Assembly (NCBI GenBank): GCA_011170375.1
Contig: DUEV01000005.1
Coordinates: forward strand, 185,894-249,893
DNA from: Dehalococcoidia bacterium
GTDB taxonomy: Bacteria > Chloroflexota > Dehalococcoidia > Dehalococcoidales > Fen-1064
Reading direction: 5' to 3'
DNA: 64,000 nucleotides
The position numbers and the translations under genes were made by a program. Below, in pieces: positions 24,311-33,583 of the stretch. Below the pieces are notes generated by a model. It was not told the origin of the DNA and did not search any database. It saw nothing but the letters and a program-made list of their open reading frames with translations. Position 1 is the first letter of the stretch. Each line of letters begins with the position of its first letter.

Positions 24311-25197
24311 TGCCTCGCGGTAGAGGTCATCTGGAAACACCCTCACTCCTGACCGAGACAAGGCAGCTGCTGCGTCGTTATGGCCTCCATGCCAGGAAAA
24401 AGCTGGGACAGCACTTCCTCATTGACCGTGAGGTGCTGGAGACCGTTATGGGTGCTGCTGGGCTAACTTCCGGTGATATTGTTATCGAGGTTGGCCCCGG
24501 CCTTGGTGTCCTTACCAGGGAGCTGGCCGGGCAGGCTGGCCGGGTTATTACTGTTGAGCTTGATGACCGACTGGCTGCCGCTTTGAAAGAGGCCCTGTCT
24601 TCATTACATAATGTCACAGTAGTCAATGAAGATATACTAAAACTCGACCCGGCAGTCCTGCTTAAAGAGTCAGGTAGTCAAGGTAAATATAAGGTCGTGG
24701 CCAATTTGCCCTACTATATCACCTCGCCGGTGATGCGACATTTCCTCGAGGCATCAGTCAGACCGCAGACCATGGTCGTCATGGTGCAGAGGGAGGTTGC
24801 TGAGGCTATCGCCGCTCAACCTGGCCGGATGAGTCTCCTTAGTGTTAGTGTGCAGTTTTACGGGCAGCCAACAATAGTCGGACATGTACCGGCTGAGTCG
24901 TTTTATCCGGTGCCGGAGGTCGATTCGGCGGTGCTCAAGATAGACATCTACCCTGAGCCGAAGGTGATGATTGGCGACGTGGATGACTTCTTTGGAGTTG
25001 TGCGTGCTGGGTTCAGCGCTGCCCGCAAGCAACTGTTAAACTCACTGGCACAGGGGTTAGGGTTATCCCGAGATGAGGTACTACCCTTGCTGGCGAAGGC
25101 GGGTATCGAGTCGAGGCGGCGAGCTGAGACCCTGTCGCTTGAGGAGTGGGCAGGGCTTTGGGAAGCGTTTACCGAAGCCGGGGGAGCAAAATGCTGA
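24310..25197 (+). CDS. rsmA: 16S rRNA (adenine1518/1519-N6) dimethyltransferase
   Basis: A 295-residue KsgA/RsmA protein that dimethylates two adjacent adenines near the 3' end of 16S rRNA late in small-subunit assembly. Seen motifs: KKLGQHFLIDREVLETVM, the SAM-binding EVGPGLGVLTREL, the catalytic NLPYYITSPVMRHFLE and the C-terminal VRAGFSAARKQLLNSLAQGLG with the RKxLxN signature. Start TAATG overlaps the GNAT gene and its end overlaps ispE by 7 nt, a common rsmA-ispE arrangement. Confidence 0.95.
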   Translation: MPRGRGHLETPSLLTETRQLLRRYGLHARKKLGQHFLIDREVLETVMGAAGLTSGDIVIEVGPGLGVLTRELAGQAGRVITVELDDRLAAALKEALSSLHNVTVVNEDILKLDPAVLLKESGSQGKYKVVANLPYYITSPVMRHFLEASVRPQTMVVMVQREVAEAIAAQPGRMSLLSVSVQFYGQPTIVGHVPAESFYPVPEVDSAVLKIDIYPEPKVMIGDVDDFFGVVRAGFSAARKQLLNSLAQGLGLSRDEVLPLLAKAGIESRRRAETLSLEEWAGLWEAFTEAGGAKC

Positions 25198-26057
25198 CAA
25201 TTCATGCACCGGCCAAGCTGAATCTGACATTAGAGGTACTGGGCAAAGGGGCTGACGGCTACCACGAAATTCGTAGCGTTGTCCAGGCAATAGACATGTG
25301 CGACACTCTTCGTTTTCAGGAGAATAGCCAGACCGTGTTCCTCTCCAGTATGCCGGGGTGGATAGTGGAGGAAAGCCTGGTATCAAAGGCAACCACTCTC
25401 CTGAGAGATGTCACCGGATGCATCACCGGGGCAAGTATCGAGGTCGACAAACGTATTCCCCTGCTTTCCGGCCTTGGTGGTGACAGCAGTGATGCCGCTG
25501 CTGTTCTGCTCGGATTAAATCGGCTATGGGAGTTGGATCTGTCTCAGGAAAAACTGCTCGGCCTGGCTCCGGAATTGGGTTCGGACGTAGCCTTTTTCCT
25601 CCACGGCGGCACTGCCCTGATGGAGGGCAGGGGTGATGTCGTAATCCCATTGCCTCCCCTGTCGGAGACCTGGATTGTTCTGGCAGTACCGGCAGTCCCC
25701 CGTGAGCCAGGGAAAACAGCACGGGCTTATGCCGGATTGAAGGAGAGCGACTATACCGACGGCCGGTACGCCAATAGAGTGACGGATGTACTCAGGACTG
25801 GTGGCAGACTAGAACCTGCAATGCTGTTCAACGTCTTTGAACGCACTATTTTCAATAGTCATCCGGGGATATCCGAGTGCCGACAAAAGATGATGACGGC
25901 CGATGCCGATAACATCCACCTGGCCGGCTCAGGACCTGCCCTGTTTACCCTGGCAGGTGATGGGGCAATGGCTGAGGGGTTGTATAGTCGTTTACGGCAA
26001 CAGGGCATGGAGATCTATCTGGTAAAAACGCTGGCCACACGAGATCAACTAGACTAA
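25191..26057 (+). CDS. ispE: 4-diphosphocytidyl-2-C-methyl-D-erythritol kinase
   Basis: A 288-residue GHMP kinase of the non-mevalonate isoprenoid pathway. It begins TIHAPAKLNLTLEVLGKGADGYHEI, the IspE motif 1, and has the ATP loop LLSGLGGDSSDAAAVLLGLN, then a late AGSGPALFTLAG. The loop reads GLGGDSSDAA where most enzymes have GLGGGSSDAA. ATG 25191 follows GGGGGAG and overlaps the end of rsmA. The pathway assignment indicates the methylerythritol-phosphate route to isoprenoids. Confidence 0.94.
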   Translation: MLTIHAPAKLNLTLEVLGKGADGYHEIRSVVQAIDMCDTLRFQENSQTVFLSSMPGWIVEESLVSKATTLLRDVTGCITGASIEVDKRIPLLSGLGGDSSDAAAVLLGLNRLWELDLSQEKLLGLAPELGSDVAFFLHGGTALMEGRGDVVIPLPPLSETWIVLAVPAVPREPGKTARAYAGLKESDYTDGRYANRVTDVLRTGGRLEPAMLFNVFERTIFNSHPGISECRQKMMTADADNIHLAGSGPALFTLAGDGAMAEGLYSRLRQQGMEIYLVKTLATRDQLD

Positions 26058-26110
26058 ACTAACCAGACCTATTATGATGATAGTAAAGAGTAGGTGTAGG
26101 AGGGGATAAT

Positions 26111-26614
26111 ATGACCGGAACAGATGATAACCTGCAGGAGGCCTTTGCCGGAGAGAGCCAGGCCAACCGACGCTATACATTCTTCGCTGACAAAGCCGAT
26201 AAGGAAGGCTATCCCCAGATAGCCAGACTGTTTCGGGCAGCCGCCGAGGCGGAAACGGTACACGCCCGCAATCATTTTAACGCCATGGATGGCGTTGGCT
26301 CTACCAAGGCCAATCTGAATGCCGGGATTATCGGGGAGCATCAGGAGTTTACGGGGATGTATCCCCAATTTATTGAACAGGCTAGGGTTGACCAGTACCA
26401 GCGGGCTGAGGTCTCGTTCGACTGGGCAAACAAGGTAGAGGAGATTCACCACGACCTGTTTCAGGCAGCGTTGAAAGCTCTGGATTCCGACGAGACGATG
26501 AAGGACGAGCCTTATTTCGTCTGCCAGAGCTGCGGGAATACCGTGGAAGGTGAAGCCCCGGAGACGTGCCCTATCTGCGGTGCACCGAGAAGTGCTTTCA
26601 AGCGGGTGGACTAA
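26111..26614 (+). CDS. rbr: rubrerythrin
   Basis: A 167-residue di-iron peroxide reductase of anaerobes. The four-helix N-terminal domain has FAGESQANRRYTFFADKAD, AEAETVHARNHFNAM and AGIIGEHQEFTGMYPQF with the E and ExxH ligand pattern. The C-terminal rubredoxin-like domain has CQSCGNTVEGEAPETCPICGAP, which gives the iron-binding C-x2-C ... C-x2-C. GGAGGGG lies before the ATG. It suits an anaerobic or microaerobic lifestyle together with the ferredoxin-like complex I. Confidence 0.94.
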   Translation: MTGTDDNLQEAFAGESQANRRYTFFADKADKEGYPQIARLFRAAAEAETVHARNHFNAMDGVGSTKANLNAGIIGEHQEFTGMYPQFIEQARVDQYQRAEVSFDWANKVEEIHHDLFQAALKALDSDETMKDEPYFVCQSCGNTVEGEAPETCPICGAPRSAFKRVD

Positions 26615-26652
26615 GAATTAAGGTCAACTGATCCAAGTGGTCTTTTGCTGGT

Positions 26653-27384
26653 CTACTCCAGTTGCCCGTGCCCGTGAGTGAACAAATACTCTTCTACCAC
26701 GACCCTTGCGGCGTCCTCAGTGAGGACTTTGGTCTGCTCCAGAAGCTCATCAATTTCCTCTTCGGGGACAAGTATTATCCCCAGGTGGCGTATCGGTGCG
26801 CTCGAAAGTGAAGCCAGCAGGCCTCCTATCACGGGAATACGCTTCGTCCTTGCTATTTGCTCCAGTCGGGTGAGTACGTAATCGGCATTCACACCAATCC
26901 GCCGGTCGATCGGGCGGAACTCGTAGACCTCCTCATTTCCTGAAACAGGGAAGGTGAGTGTCAGCTTGAAGTCCTCGATATCACCTTCACTTTCATCATC
27001 ACTACCATCGCCACAGGGTACAGAATAGACAATATAGCCTGTCTTAGTCTCGCCGGCAGACAACTCTGTTGTCCATATCTGGTCGGCGAGCGAGTCAAGC
27101 ATGGTGGGCTCATATGTCTCGTCGTCGGCTTCGAGCTTGAGCTGGTCCGTCCATTGGCGCTGGGAATCCTGCTGGTTGAGCAGGTTCTCAACTGTGTACT
27201 TGATAACGAGAAAGACCTCACCCTCAGGTGGGGTATCCGACTCTATCTGGTCTGTCAGTTGCGTGATGTCAAGTAGGAACGCGTGAGCCTCGTCACTGGT
27301 ACGGTCACCGTGCGCCAGCCCCGAGGTACAGCCGGTTAGGGCCGCAAGCATGATGAGCAGAGCCACTAAAAGTATACGTTTCAT
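26653..27384 (-). CDS. secreted lipoprotein, possible DUF4352-like
   Basis: A 243-residue predicted lipoprotein. Signal peptide KRILLVALLIMLAALTGCTSG with lipobox LTGC. The mature part has the beta-sandwich pattern of DUF4352-like proteins: DTPPEGEVFLVIKYTVENLLNQ followed by ELSAGETKTGYIVYSVP, which is the phrase found in immunoglobulin-like accessory lipoproteins. The C-terminal 70 residues are unlike that family. Function unknown. It is convergent with rubrerythrin. Confidence 0.72.
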   Translation of the reverse strand: MKRILLVALLIMLAALTGCTSGLAHGDRTSDEAHAFLLDITQLTDQIESDTPPEGEVFLVIKYTVENLLNQQDSQRQWTDQLKLEADDETYEPTMLDSLADQIWTTELSAGETKTGYIVYSVPCGDGSDDESEGDIEDFKLTLTFPVSGNEEVYEFRPIDRRIGVNADYVLTRLEQIARTKRIPVIGGLLASLSSAPIRHLGIILVPEEEIDELLEQTKVLTEDAARVVVEEYLFTHGHGQLE

Positions 27385-27394
27385 ATTGCCTTTC

Positions 27395-27796
27395 TCAGTC
27401 CTTGAGTTTAATCAGACCTGCGGTAGTATTCTTGAAGCCACATTTTTCATAGAATTCACTTAGATATGCCTCATAATCGACGTGCATCCATTCCAGCCCG
27501 GCTTCACGCGCTAGGTTTTCTGCCCTGCGGACAAGCTCCAGGCCAATCCCTTGGCGCTGCATATCTTGGTGGACGGTGGTGTCCAGCAGGAAAGCGTGCT
27601 GTCCGCCGTCCCAGGCGACATTAACAAAGCCAACCAGCCGGTTACGCTGGTAGGCACATACATAACCCAGGCTCCGCTTGAGGGTGGGAGTAAAATCCCA
27701 CGTGTTGTGATTGAGCCAAGCGTTAGCGAACAGGTCATTTAAATCTTGATTGGTAACCGGAGGACTAATCCGGTACTCGACATGTGGTTCTACCAT
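27395..27796 (-). CDS. GNAT N-acetyltransferase
   Basis: A 133-residue acetyltransferase with the core motif HQDMQRQGIGLELVRRAENLAREAG, containing the Q/RxxGxG/A acetyl-CoA loop, and a terminal LSEFYEKCGFKNTTAGLIKL, the family ending FYxKxGF. I use ATG 27796 because the open frame upstream continues into the tRNA nucleotidyltransferase gene in a different reading frame and its residues there are not conserved. The lipoprotein gene follows 10 nt later. Substrate unknown. Confidence 0.83.
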   Translation of the reverse strand: MVEPHVEYRISPPVTNQDLNDLFANAWLNHNTWDFTPTLKRSLGYVCAYQRNRLVGFVNVAWDGGQHAFLLDTTVHQDMQRQGIGLELVRRAENLAREAGLEWMHVDYEAYLSEFYEKCGFKNTTAGLIKLKD

Positions 27797-27851
27797 TGCT
27801 TTTTGACTTTTCACTAAAGAAATCGTATTTGTCCTGACGCCGATTGTCAAG

Positions 27852-29111
27852 TCAGGTGTCCTTCCGCAGCCATTCCCTGACCAGCTTTTCCTCACCTGCC
27901 CGGTTGGTCACTTCTCCATCCATTCTGGCAGCTCGCAGTCGGGTCAGGATGTCGCTGATGCGAGGACCGGGCGCGAGCCCCGTGCTTTTTAGGTCTTCAC
28001 CGGTCAGGGCTGGTTTGATATAGCGGAGTCGCGCGAGGTACTGACGGATGTTGCGGCTGGTCTCCGGGGAGTCGACTGCCAGTGAAACCGCTGTAATTGC
28101 TGCCGGCGAATAGCTGTGGAGTAGGTCGTAGATGTGGCTTGGTTTGATGTCGGGAGCAGCCAGCGATGCTATCTCGGATTTCAGCTCACAGGTACCCCGT
28201 AGTGTCTGTGACAGTGACTTGGGTAACTTTAGGCGTGCTATCATCTGCTCTACCTGTTCAGCGGTCAGGGTGTAGGTCAGTAATGGTAGGTATAGGCTGG
28301 CTGGTGGTGGAGTGGGAGAGCTGACCTGACGGGCCTGCTCGAATCTCTCTGACAGCCAGTTGTTGCCCTTCAGGCCAGGCTGTAGTCTGGGCAGCACTTG
28401 CAACTCATCGGCTCGCAGGAAGACTTTTTCCGGGTACGGCTCTCTCAGGATAAGCTCAAGTTCGTGCCGTATCCGGTCGCCACTGATGGTATCGAGCATG
28501 GCTATGTCCCGGTTGAGCAACTCCAGCGTTGCCGGCTCAAGCCGAAAGCCGAGCCGTTGCTCGTAGCGGAGGGCGCGCCAGATGCGAGTAGCGTCGTCAG
28601 CGAAGCTTTTGTCGTGGAGCACATGGATAAGGCCCTGTTCGAGGTCCTCCCGACCGCCGTAGGGGTCAATCAGGTCACCATAGCGGCCGGGGCTGAGTTG
28701 AACAGCCATGGCGTTAATGGTAAAGTCACGGCGGAAGAGGTCATCAGCTAATGAGCCGGGTTTCACTTTGGGCAGTGCGCCGGGTCGGTCATATGTCTCG
28801 GAGCGGATGGCGGCAAGGTCGATACGCCACTCCTTCCAGCGGAGGTTTGCCGTCTTGAATCGTGTGTGCACAGTGAGTCTTCCCTGGGTGGTGTTGGCCA
28901 GCAACTGTGCCGGAGCTATTGCGTCACCATCTACTGCCAGGTCGAGGTCAAAGGTCTCTCGTTCCAGCAGCAGGTCGCGGACGGCCCCACCGATGAGGTA
29001 AAGGTGTTGGTCTTGATGGGAAGCAATGGCCCCGATTGCCTCTATCAATCTCACCAGTTCTGCCGGCAGTCGCTCGTTAATCTTACCAGTTAGATTTATA
29101 TTCTCGGACAT
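27852..29111 (-). CDS. second tRNA nucleotidyltransferase, without HD domain
   Basis: A 419-residue class II nucleotidyltransferase. It has YLIGGAVRDLLLER, the DxD of FDLDLAVDGD, FRRDFTINAMAVQL and a motif DDATRIWRALRYEQRLGF near residue 170, then RIRHELELIL. The C-terminal half is helical and lacks the HD motif of the paralogue at 5701-7236. Two paralogues in one genome occur in bacteria that split CCA synthesis between a CC-adding and an A-adding enzyme; which is which cannot be told from the sequence alone. The start is ATG at 29111, with an upstream divergent MATE gene. Confidence 0.85.
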   Translation of the reverse strand: MSENINLTGKINERLPAELVRLIEAIGAIASHQDQHLYLIGGAVRDLLLERETFDLDLAVDGDAIAPAQLLANTTQGRLTVHTRFKTANLRWKEWRIDLAAIRSETYDRPGALPKVKPGSLADDLFRRDFTINAMAVQLSPGRYGDLIDPYGGREDLEQGLIHVLHDKSFADDATRIWRALRYEQRLGFRLEPATLELLNRDIAMLDTISGDRIRHELELILREPYPEKVFLRADELQVLPRLQPGLKGNNWLSERFEQARQVSSPTPPPASLYLPLLTYTLTAEQVEQMIARLKLPKSLSQTLRGTCELKSEIASLAAPDIKPSHIYDLLHSYSPAAITAVSLAVDSPETSRNIRQYLARLRYIKPALTGEDLKSTGLAPGPRISDILTRLRAARMDGEVTNRAGEEKLVREWLRKDT

Positions 29112-29215
29112 TTTCCCTTGATACGGATAAGTGCCGCCCGCATTATAACACAGGGCTCTGATGAGTTCATTTCAGTTGAATGTTGAGCATAAAGCTGGTA
29201 TGATTTACCAAGCAA

Positions 29216-29245
29216 TGTCGGGTGACTCGGCAGGGTCACCCGACA
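29216..29245. promoter_or_regulatory. perfect 11-bp hairpin upstream of the MATE gene
   Basis: TGTCGGGTGAC (29216-29226) and GTCACCCGACA (29235-29245) form a perfect inverted repeat with an 8-nt loop, 20 bases before the MATE start in the divergent intergenic region. There is no following T-run. It could be an operator shared by the divergent genes or a 5'-UTR hairpin. Confidence 0.5.
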
Positions 29246-29265
29246 ATTCTATTTAGTTGAGACAA

Positions 29266-30708
29266 ATGGAACCAGAGAAACAGGGTGAACTTCAAGAAAC
29301 AACCGAGCGTCTGGGCACGGAGCGACTGGGCAAGTTGCTCCTACGGCTGGGCACGCCCAGCGTCATCTCTATGGTGACCATCTCCCTCTATCACCTGGCT
29401 GACACCTTCTGGCTGGGCCAGGTCAGCTACCAGGCTATTGCTGCTGTAACGGTCACCTTCCCGTTTTACATACTGGTAATCTCCATTGGCGTTGGCACAG
29501 GCGTTGGTGCCAATGCTCTGGCCTCCCGGCGTTTTGGCGAGAGGGATATTGAGGCGACCAACCAAGTGGCCGGACAGGTATTCCCGCTGGTCGCCGTCTT
29601 TGGGGCACTGTTTGTCCTGACCAGCACCATCTTTGCCAGGTCAATCGCCGACCTCCTCGGTGCTGGGGAGGACATTATTGATATGGTGGCCGATTACCTG
29701 TTCTTCTTCGGTCTGGGAACACCCTTCATTCTCTTTCGGCTAATAACACGCAATGTATTCCAGGCTTCCGGAGATGCTGTGAAACCGATGATTTTCACCA
29801 TCGTCGGTGCTGTCGCCAATGCTGCTCTGGACCCGTTTTTTATCTTCGGTTGGGGGCCGTTCCCGGAGATGGGGGTCGGCGGGGCTGCCTTGGCCACGTC
29901 TATTTCCGGTGGACTCGGTGCGTTACTCAGCTTTTACTATTTGGTAGGGCGGAAATCCGTCTACCGGCTGAAGCTGCACCATCTCAAGCCTGATCTAGCA
30001 ATCATTGCACAAATCTACCGTGTAGGTCTGCCGTCGATTCTGATGCAACTGACGGAGACCATCATCTTCACGTTGTTCATGCGGATTGTCGGCGAGTTCG
30101 GGTCGGTGGCACAAGCCGCCCTGGGAATTGCGATACGCATTTCTGACTTCGCCTTCATGCCCATCATCGGGGTCGGGCATGGTCTGCTACCGATTGTCGG
30201 TTATTGTTTCGGGGCGCGTCTCTGGGAGCGGTTGTGGGCGGCTGTCAAACTGGCTTCTCTTGCCCTGGCCGTAATGCTGGGTGTTGCCACCGTGTTTCTG
30301 GAAATCTTCGCTCCACAGTTAATTTCCATTTTTAATGATGACCCTGAGCTGCTTGAGATTGCCGTACCGGGTATGCGCATTTTCCTGTCTACCCTGATCC
30401 TGATTGGTCCGGCTATCATGTTTATTACTACCTTCCAGGGACTGTCTAAAGGCTGGACGGCCATCTTCCTTTCGTTGGCGCGCCAGCTGATATTTTTCGT
30501 CCCAGCACTATACATCCTGCCGGATTTCCTGGGACTCGATGGTGTCTGGTTGTCTATTCCGATATCGGATGGCTCTGGTGCTATTGTCGCTGGACTTTGG
30601 CTTTACCGCGAATATCGCCACCAGAAGCGCAGTGGTATCTGGGAAGCACCGCCGGTCGTGGAGACTATCCCTGAGTCTGTCCCCCGGGGCCGGGCCACCC
30701 TTGATTGA
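29266..30708 (+). CDS. MATE family efflux pump
   Basis: A 480-residue protein with about twelve predicted membrane helices. The N-terminal half has LGKLLLRLGTPSVISMVTISLYHLADTFWLG, the MATE signature around VDxxxxG, and GVGTGVGANALASRRFGERD; the second half repeats the pattern at LPSILMQLTETIIFTLFMRIVGEFG. These antiporters export drugs, metabolites or lipids using Na+ or H+. Start ATG 29266 (an in-frame TTG lies 9 nt upstream). The C-terminal tail is a hydrophilic 30 residues. Substrate unknown. Confidence 0.92.
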   Translation: MEPEKQGELQETTERLGTERLGKLLLRLGTPSVISMVTISLYHLADTFWLGQVSYQAIAAVTVTFPFYILVISIGVGTGVGANALASRRFGERDIEATNQVAGQVFPLVAVFGALFVLTSTIFARSIADLLGAGEDIIDMVADYLFFFGLGTPFILFRLITRNVFQASGDAVKPMIFTIVGAVANAALDPFFIFGWGPFPEMGVGGAALATSISGGLGALLSFYYLVGRKSVYRLKLHHLKPDLAIIAQIYRVGLPSILMQLTETIIFTLFMRIVGEFGSVAQAALGIAIRISDFAFMPIIGVGHGLLPIVGYCFGARLWERLWAAVKLASLALAVMLGVATVFLEIFAPQLISIFNDDPELLEIAVPGMRIFLSTLILIGPAIMFITTFQGLSKGWTAIFLSLARQLIFFVPALYILPDFLGLDGVWLSIPISDGSGAIVAGLWLYREYRHQKRSGIWEAPPVVETIPESVPRGRATLD

Positions 30709-30778
30709 CGGCGGATACTTAATCAGGTAGCATTAGGCCTGATGTAATCCGGCGGACACACTTCACGGAAACCGGCAT

Positions 30779-31702
30779 ATGGCTATTATCGTTACCAGTA
30801 ATCTATCCAAGAAATTCAAAGACCTGCTGGCGGTTGATAACGTCAGCCTTGAGGTCGAGGAGGGAGAGTGCTTTGGCCTGCTCGGCCCGAACGGTGCGGG
30901 CAAGACCTCCCTCATCCGCATGATAACCGCTGTTTCTCCACCGCTCAGCGGTAGTATTGAGGTAGCTGGCATGGATCTGGCGAGTCACCCGCGTCAGGTC
31001 AAGGCTATCCTGGGGATAGTGCCGCAGATAGACAACCTGGACGAAGACCTGACGGTGCTCCAGAACCTGACCACCTTTGCCCGCTACTTTGGCATTCCTA
31101 AGACGGTTGCTCACACTCGTGGCTGTGAGCTGTTGCAACTGTTTCATTTGGAGGAAAAGAGCAGTGGCCGTATCAAGGAGCTGTCCGGCGGCATGAGGCG
31201 TCTTCTCTTGATTGCCAGGGGGCTGGTCAACCAGCCCCGGATTGCTATTCTCGATGAACCGACCGTTGGTCTTGACCCGCAGACTAGGCATCTGGTATGG
31301 CAGCAATTGACCGAACTAAAGGAACAGGGGGTTACCCGGCTTCTGTGCACACAGAACATGGAGGAGGCAGCGGTTCTCTGTGACCGTGTGGCTGTTATGC
31401 ACCGGGGGCGGATATTGAGCCTGGATAGCCCGCAGGTACTCATCACCCGGCATGTTGGTGAAACGGTGCTGGAGGTAGCCGTTACCTCGGCGAACCGGGC
31501 AAAGGTTGTCCGGGAGCTCAGTACACACGGGATAGACTTCCTGGACGTGGGTAATACTGTCAAGGTACTGGGTGTCAATCGTGAGCAATTACCGGCTACG
31601 CTCCTTGGTACCGCCGAGGAGTTGAGGTTAAGACCGGCGACACTGGAGGACGTGTTCTTCCGCCTGACCGGGAAGACTTTGGAGGAGGATGAAGAGGAAT
31701 GA
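30779..31702 (+). CDS. ABC exporter ATP-binding protein
   Basis: A 307-residue ABC ATPase. Walker A is GLLGPNGAGKTSLIR, the signature is LSGGMRRLLLIARGL, Walker B is RIAILDEPTVGLDPQTR and the switch histidine is replaced by Q-N in CTQNMEEAAVL. The C-terminal extension resembles the NodI/DrrA (daunorubicin-type) branch, which pairs with one ABC-2 permease to export a lipid-like or saccharide compound. Its stop overlaps the permease start as ATGA. Confidence 0.93.
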   Translation: MAIIVTSNLSKKFKDLLAVDNVSLEVEEGECFGLLGPNGAGKTSLIRMITAVSPPLSGSIEVAGMDLASHPRQVKAILGIVPQIDNLDEDLTVLQNLTTFARYFGIPKTVAHTRGCELLQLFHLEEKSSGRIKELSGGMRRLLLIARGLVNQPRIAILDEPTVGLDPQTRHLVWQQLTELKEQGVTRLLCTQNMEEAAVLCDRVAVMHRGRILSLDSPQVLITRHVGETVLEVAVTSANRAKVVRELSTHGIDFLDVGNTVKVLGVNREQLPATLLGTAEELRLRPATLEDVFFRLTGKTLEEDEEE

Positions 31703-32463
31703 GGATGTTCTCTTGGCGCTCCTTCAGGATGTGGCAGCGTAACCGTGATGTCTTCTTGCGACTCTGGCACTCGGAGGCGCCGGGTACGATAGTCGAACCG
31801 CTTATTATTCTGGTGGCCATGGGTCTGGGTCTCGGTGCCTACGTTACTCTTACTGACAATCAGGACTATATCGAGTTCATCGTCCCTGGTATTGTCTGCA
31901 GCTATGCCATGTTCAGCGTTTTCGGCGAGTGCACCTACGGTACCTTTTTCCGTATGGAGGAGCGTAAGACCTTCGACGCCATTATCGCTACCCCGCTGAA
32001 TGTCGAGGATGTAATCGCTGGGGAGATATTCTGGGGGGCGACCCGCTCGTTGATGACCGGCAGTGTTATCCTGGTGGTAGCCCTCGCCTTTCAGCAGGTA
32101 GATTCATGGTGGACATTGTTGGTGCCGTTCCTCTCTTTTTATCACGGGGTGATGTTCGCTTCGATTGCCGTCTTCTTTACTTCAGTGGCGCCATCGTTTT
32201 ATACTTTCAACCACGTTTTTACCCTATTTGTTACGCCGATGTTCTTTCTCAGCGGCGTCTTCTTCCCATTGTCGGATTTCCCTCAAGTGGTGCAGAACCT
32301 CAGCTGGATTGCCCCGTTGACACCGGTCGTTCACCTGACCAGAGCTTTGTTCGAGGGTGAGTTCCACCTGATTCATTTGGTTGTAGCCGGTTACATACTG
32401 CTGGTAACAATTGTCTTTTTCGCACTGGCACTGTTCATAATGCGACGGCGGCTCACCGTTTGA
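31699..32463 (+). CDS. ABC-2 type permease
   Basis: A 254-residue membrane protein with six predicted helices, the NodJ/DrrB type. It has IVEPLIILVAMGLGLGAYV, a helix-rich middle with RMEERKTFDAIIATPLNVEDVIAGEIFWG, which is the conserved ABC-2 loop, and HVFTLFVTPMFFLSGVFFPLSDFP near the end. With the preceding ATPase gene (ATGA overlap) it forms a two-gene exporter. The cargo is not known. Confidence 0.92.
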   Translation: MRMFSWRSFRMWQRNRDVFLRLWHSEAPGTIVEPLIILVAMGLGLGAYVTLTDNQDYIEFIVPGIVCSYAMFSVFGECTYGTFFRMEERKTFDAIIATPLNVEDVIAGEIFWGATRSLMTGSVILVVALAFQQVDSWWTLLVPFLSFYHGVMFASIAVFFTSVAPSFYTFNHVFTLFVTPMFFLSGVFFPLSDFPQVVQNLSWIAPLTPVVHLTRALFEGEFHLIHLVVAGYILLVTIVFFALALFIMRRRLTV

Positions 32464-32519
32464 TTGGGCCTTTTATTATCTTTGCTTTTTACTGGTTGGT
32501 TTCCCTATAATTGTGCCGT

Positions 32520-33062
32520 ATGAAACTGGTCGCAGTTGTTGGCATGGTCGGCTCTGGAAAATCGGAAGTATCCCGACTTTTTAAGGAGGCCGGCTTTACA
32601 CGGATAAGGTTCGGCGATGTCACTGATGATGAGCTGAGGAAACGTGGCCAGGAGTTAAACGAGGAAAACGAGCGCCGTGTCCGTGAGTTGCTCCGGCAGG
32701 AGCGTGGCATGGCTGTCTATGCTGAACTGAACCTGCCCCGGATCGATGCCGCCCTGACGAGCTCGGATGTGGTGGTTGACGGACTTTACTCCTGGGAGGA
32801 GTATACTTTTTTAAAGGACCATTACGGTGATAGCCTGTGTCTGGTAGCCGTCTGGTCGTCCCCTGCGACACGCTATTCCCGGCTAGGTAGTAGACGCAAT
32901 CGGCCACTGACACCAAAGGAGGCGGCCGGACGCGACCAGGTGGAGATTGAGAACCTGCACAAGGGTGGCCCAATCGCCGTCGCCGATTATCTCATCGTTA
33001 ACGAGTCTTCTATGGAAGACCTGAGAAAGCAGACCGAACAGACTATCGCCAGGATACGGTGA
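32520..33062 (+). CDS. dephospho-CoA kinase-like P-loop protein
   Basis: A 180-residue P-loop kinase-like protein. Walker A is VVGMVGSGKSEVSRLFKEAGF near the start, with FGDVTDDELRKRGQELNEENER and the lid-like RYSRLGSRRNRPLTPKEAAGRDQ. It resembles the archaeal dephospho-CoA-kinase-like/adenylate-kinase-like family (AAA_18), in which the exact substrate is not established. It is not CoaE. It lies 3 nt before the dCMP deaminase gene, suggesting a nucleotide-related role. ATG 32520 is chosen; a TTG lies 9 nt upstream. Confidence 0.75.
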   Translation: MKLVAVVGMVGSGKSEVSRLFKEAGFTRIRFGDVTDDELRKRGQELNEENERRVRELLRQERGMAVYAELNLPRIDAALTSSDVVVDGLYSWEEYTFLKDHYGDSLCLVAVWSSPATRYSRLGSRRNRPLTPKEAAGRDQVEIENLHKGGPIAVADYLIVNESSMEDLRKQTEQTIARIR

Positions 33063-33065
33063 ACT

Positions 33066-33539
33066 TTGGAAAGGCTGAGTTTTGATGACTATTGCCTCAA
33101 GATAGCCTCGGTGGTGGCTGAGCGCTCCACCTGCCGTCGACACCATATGGGGGCCGTCGCCGTCAGGGACAAGCATATCCTGACCACCGGCTATAACGGC
33201 GCCGCCGCCGGTCTAAAGGACTGCCTCGAGCTGGGTTGTCTTCGTGACGAGCAGGGGATTCCCTCTGGTGAGAGGCACGAGATATGCCGGGCGATTCATG
33301 CCGAGCAGAACGTTATCATCCAGGCAGCCCTGCATGGGGTTAGCCTTGAAGGTTGTACCATCTACTGCACGCACACGCCTTGTGTCCTCTGCGCCAAGAT
33401 GTTGATAAATGCCCGAATAAGACGATTTGTGACCTTCGGCAACTATAGCGATGATGCTTTCAAGGAGCTATTCCGCGAAGCCGGCATCGAGGTGGAGATA
33501 CGGGAGCGGCCATCACCTGAGATAACCTTTCTGGACTAA
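33066..33539 (+). CDS. deoxycytidylate (dCMP) deaminase
   Basis: A 157-residue zinc deaminase converting dCMP to dUMP for dTMP synthesis. The zinc site is CRAIHAEQN and THTPCVLCAKM (H, C, C plus catalytic Glu), with the additional GYNGAAAGLKDC loop and a C-rich CLELGCLRDEQG segment typical of ComEB-type enzymes. TTG start at 33066, 3 nt after the kinase-like gene, so the two are translated together. Confidence 0.92.
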   Translation: MERLSFDDYCLKIASVVAERSTCRRHHMGAVAVRDKHILTTGYNGAAAGLKDCLELGCLRDEQGIPSGERHEICRAIHAEQNVIIQAALHGVSLEGCTIYCTHTPCVLCAKMLINARIRRFVTFGNYSDDAFKELFREAGIEVEIRERPSPEITFLD

Positions 33540-33583
33540 GACTGGCTGACTTACCGGTCGTTTGGGTGTAGCGGCTGGCAAAC

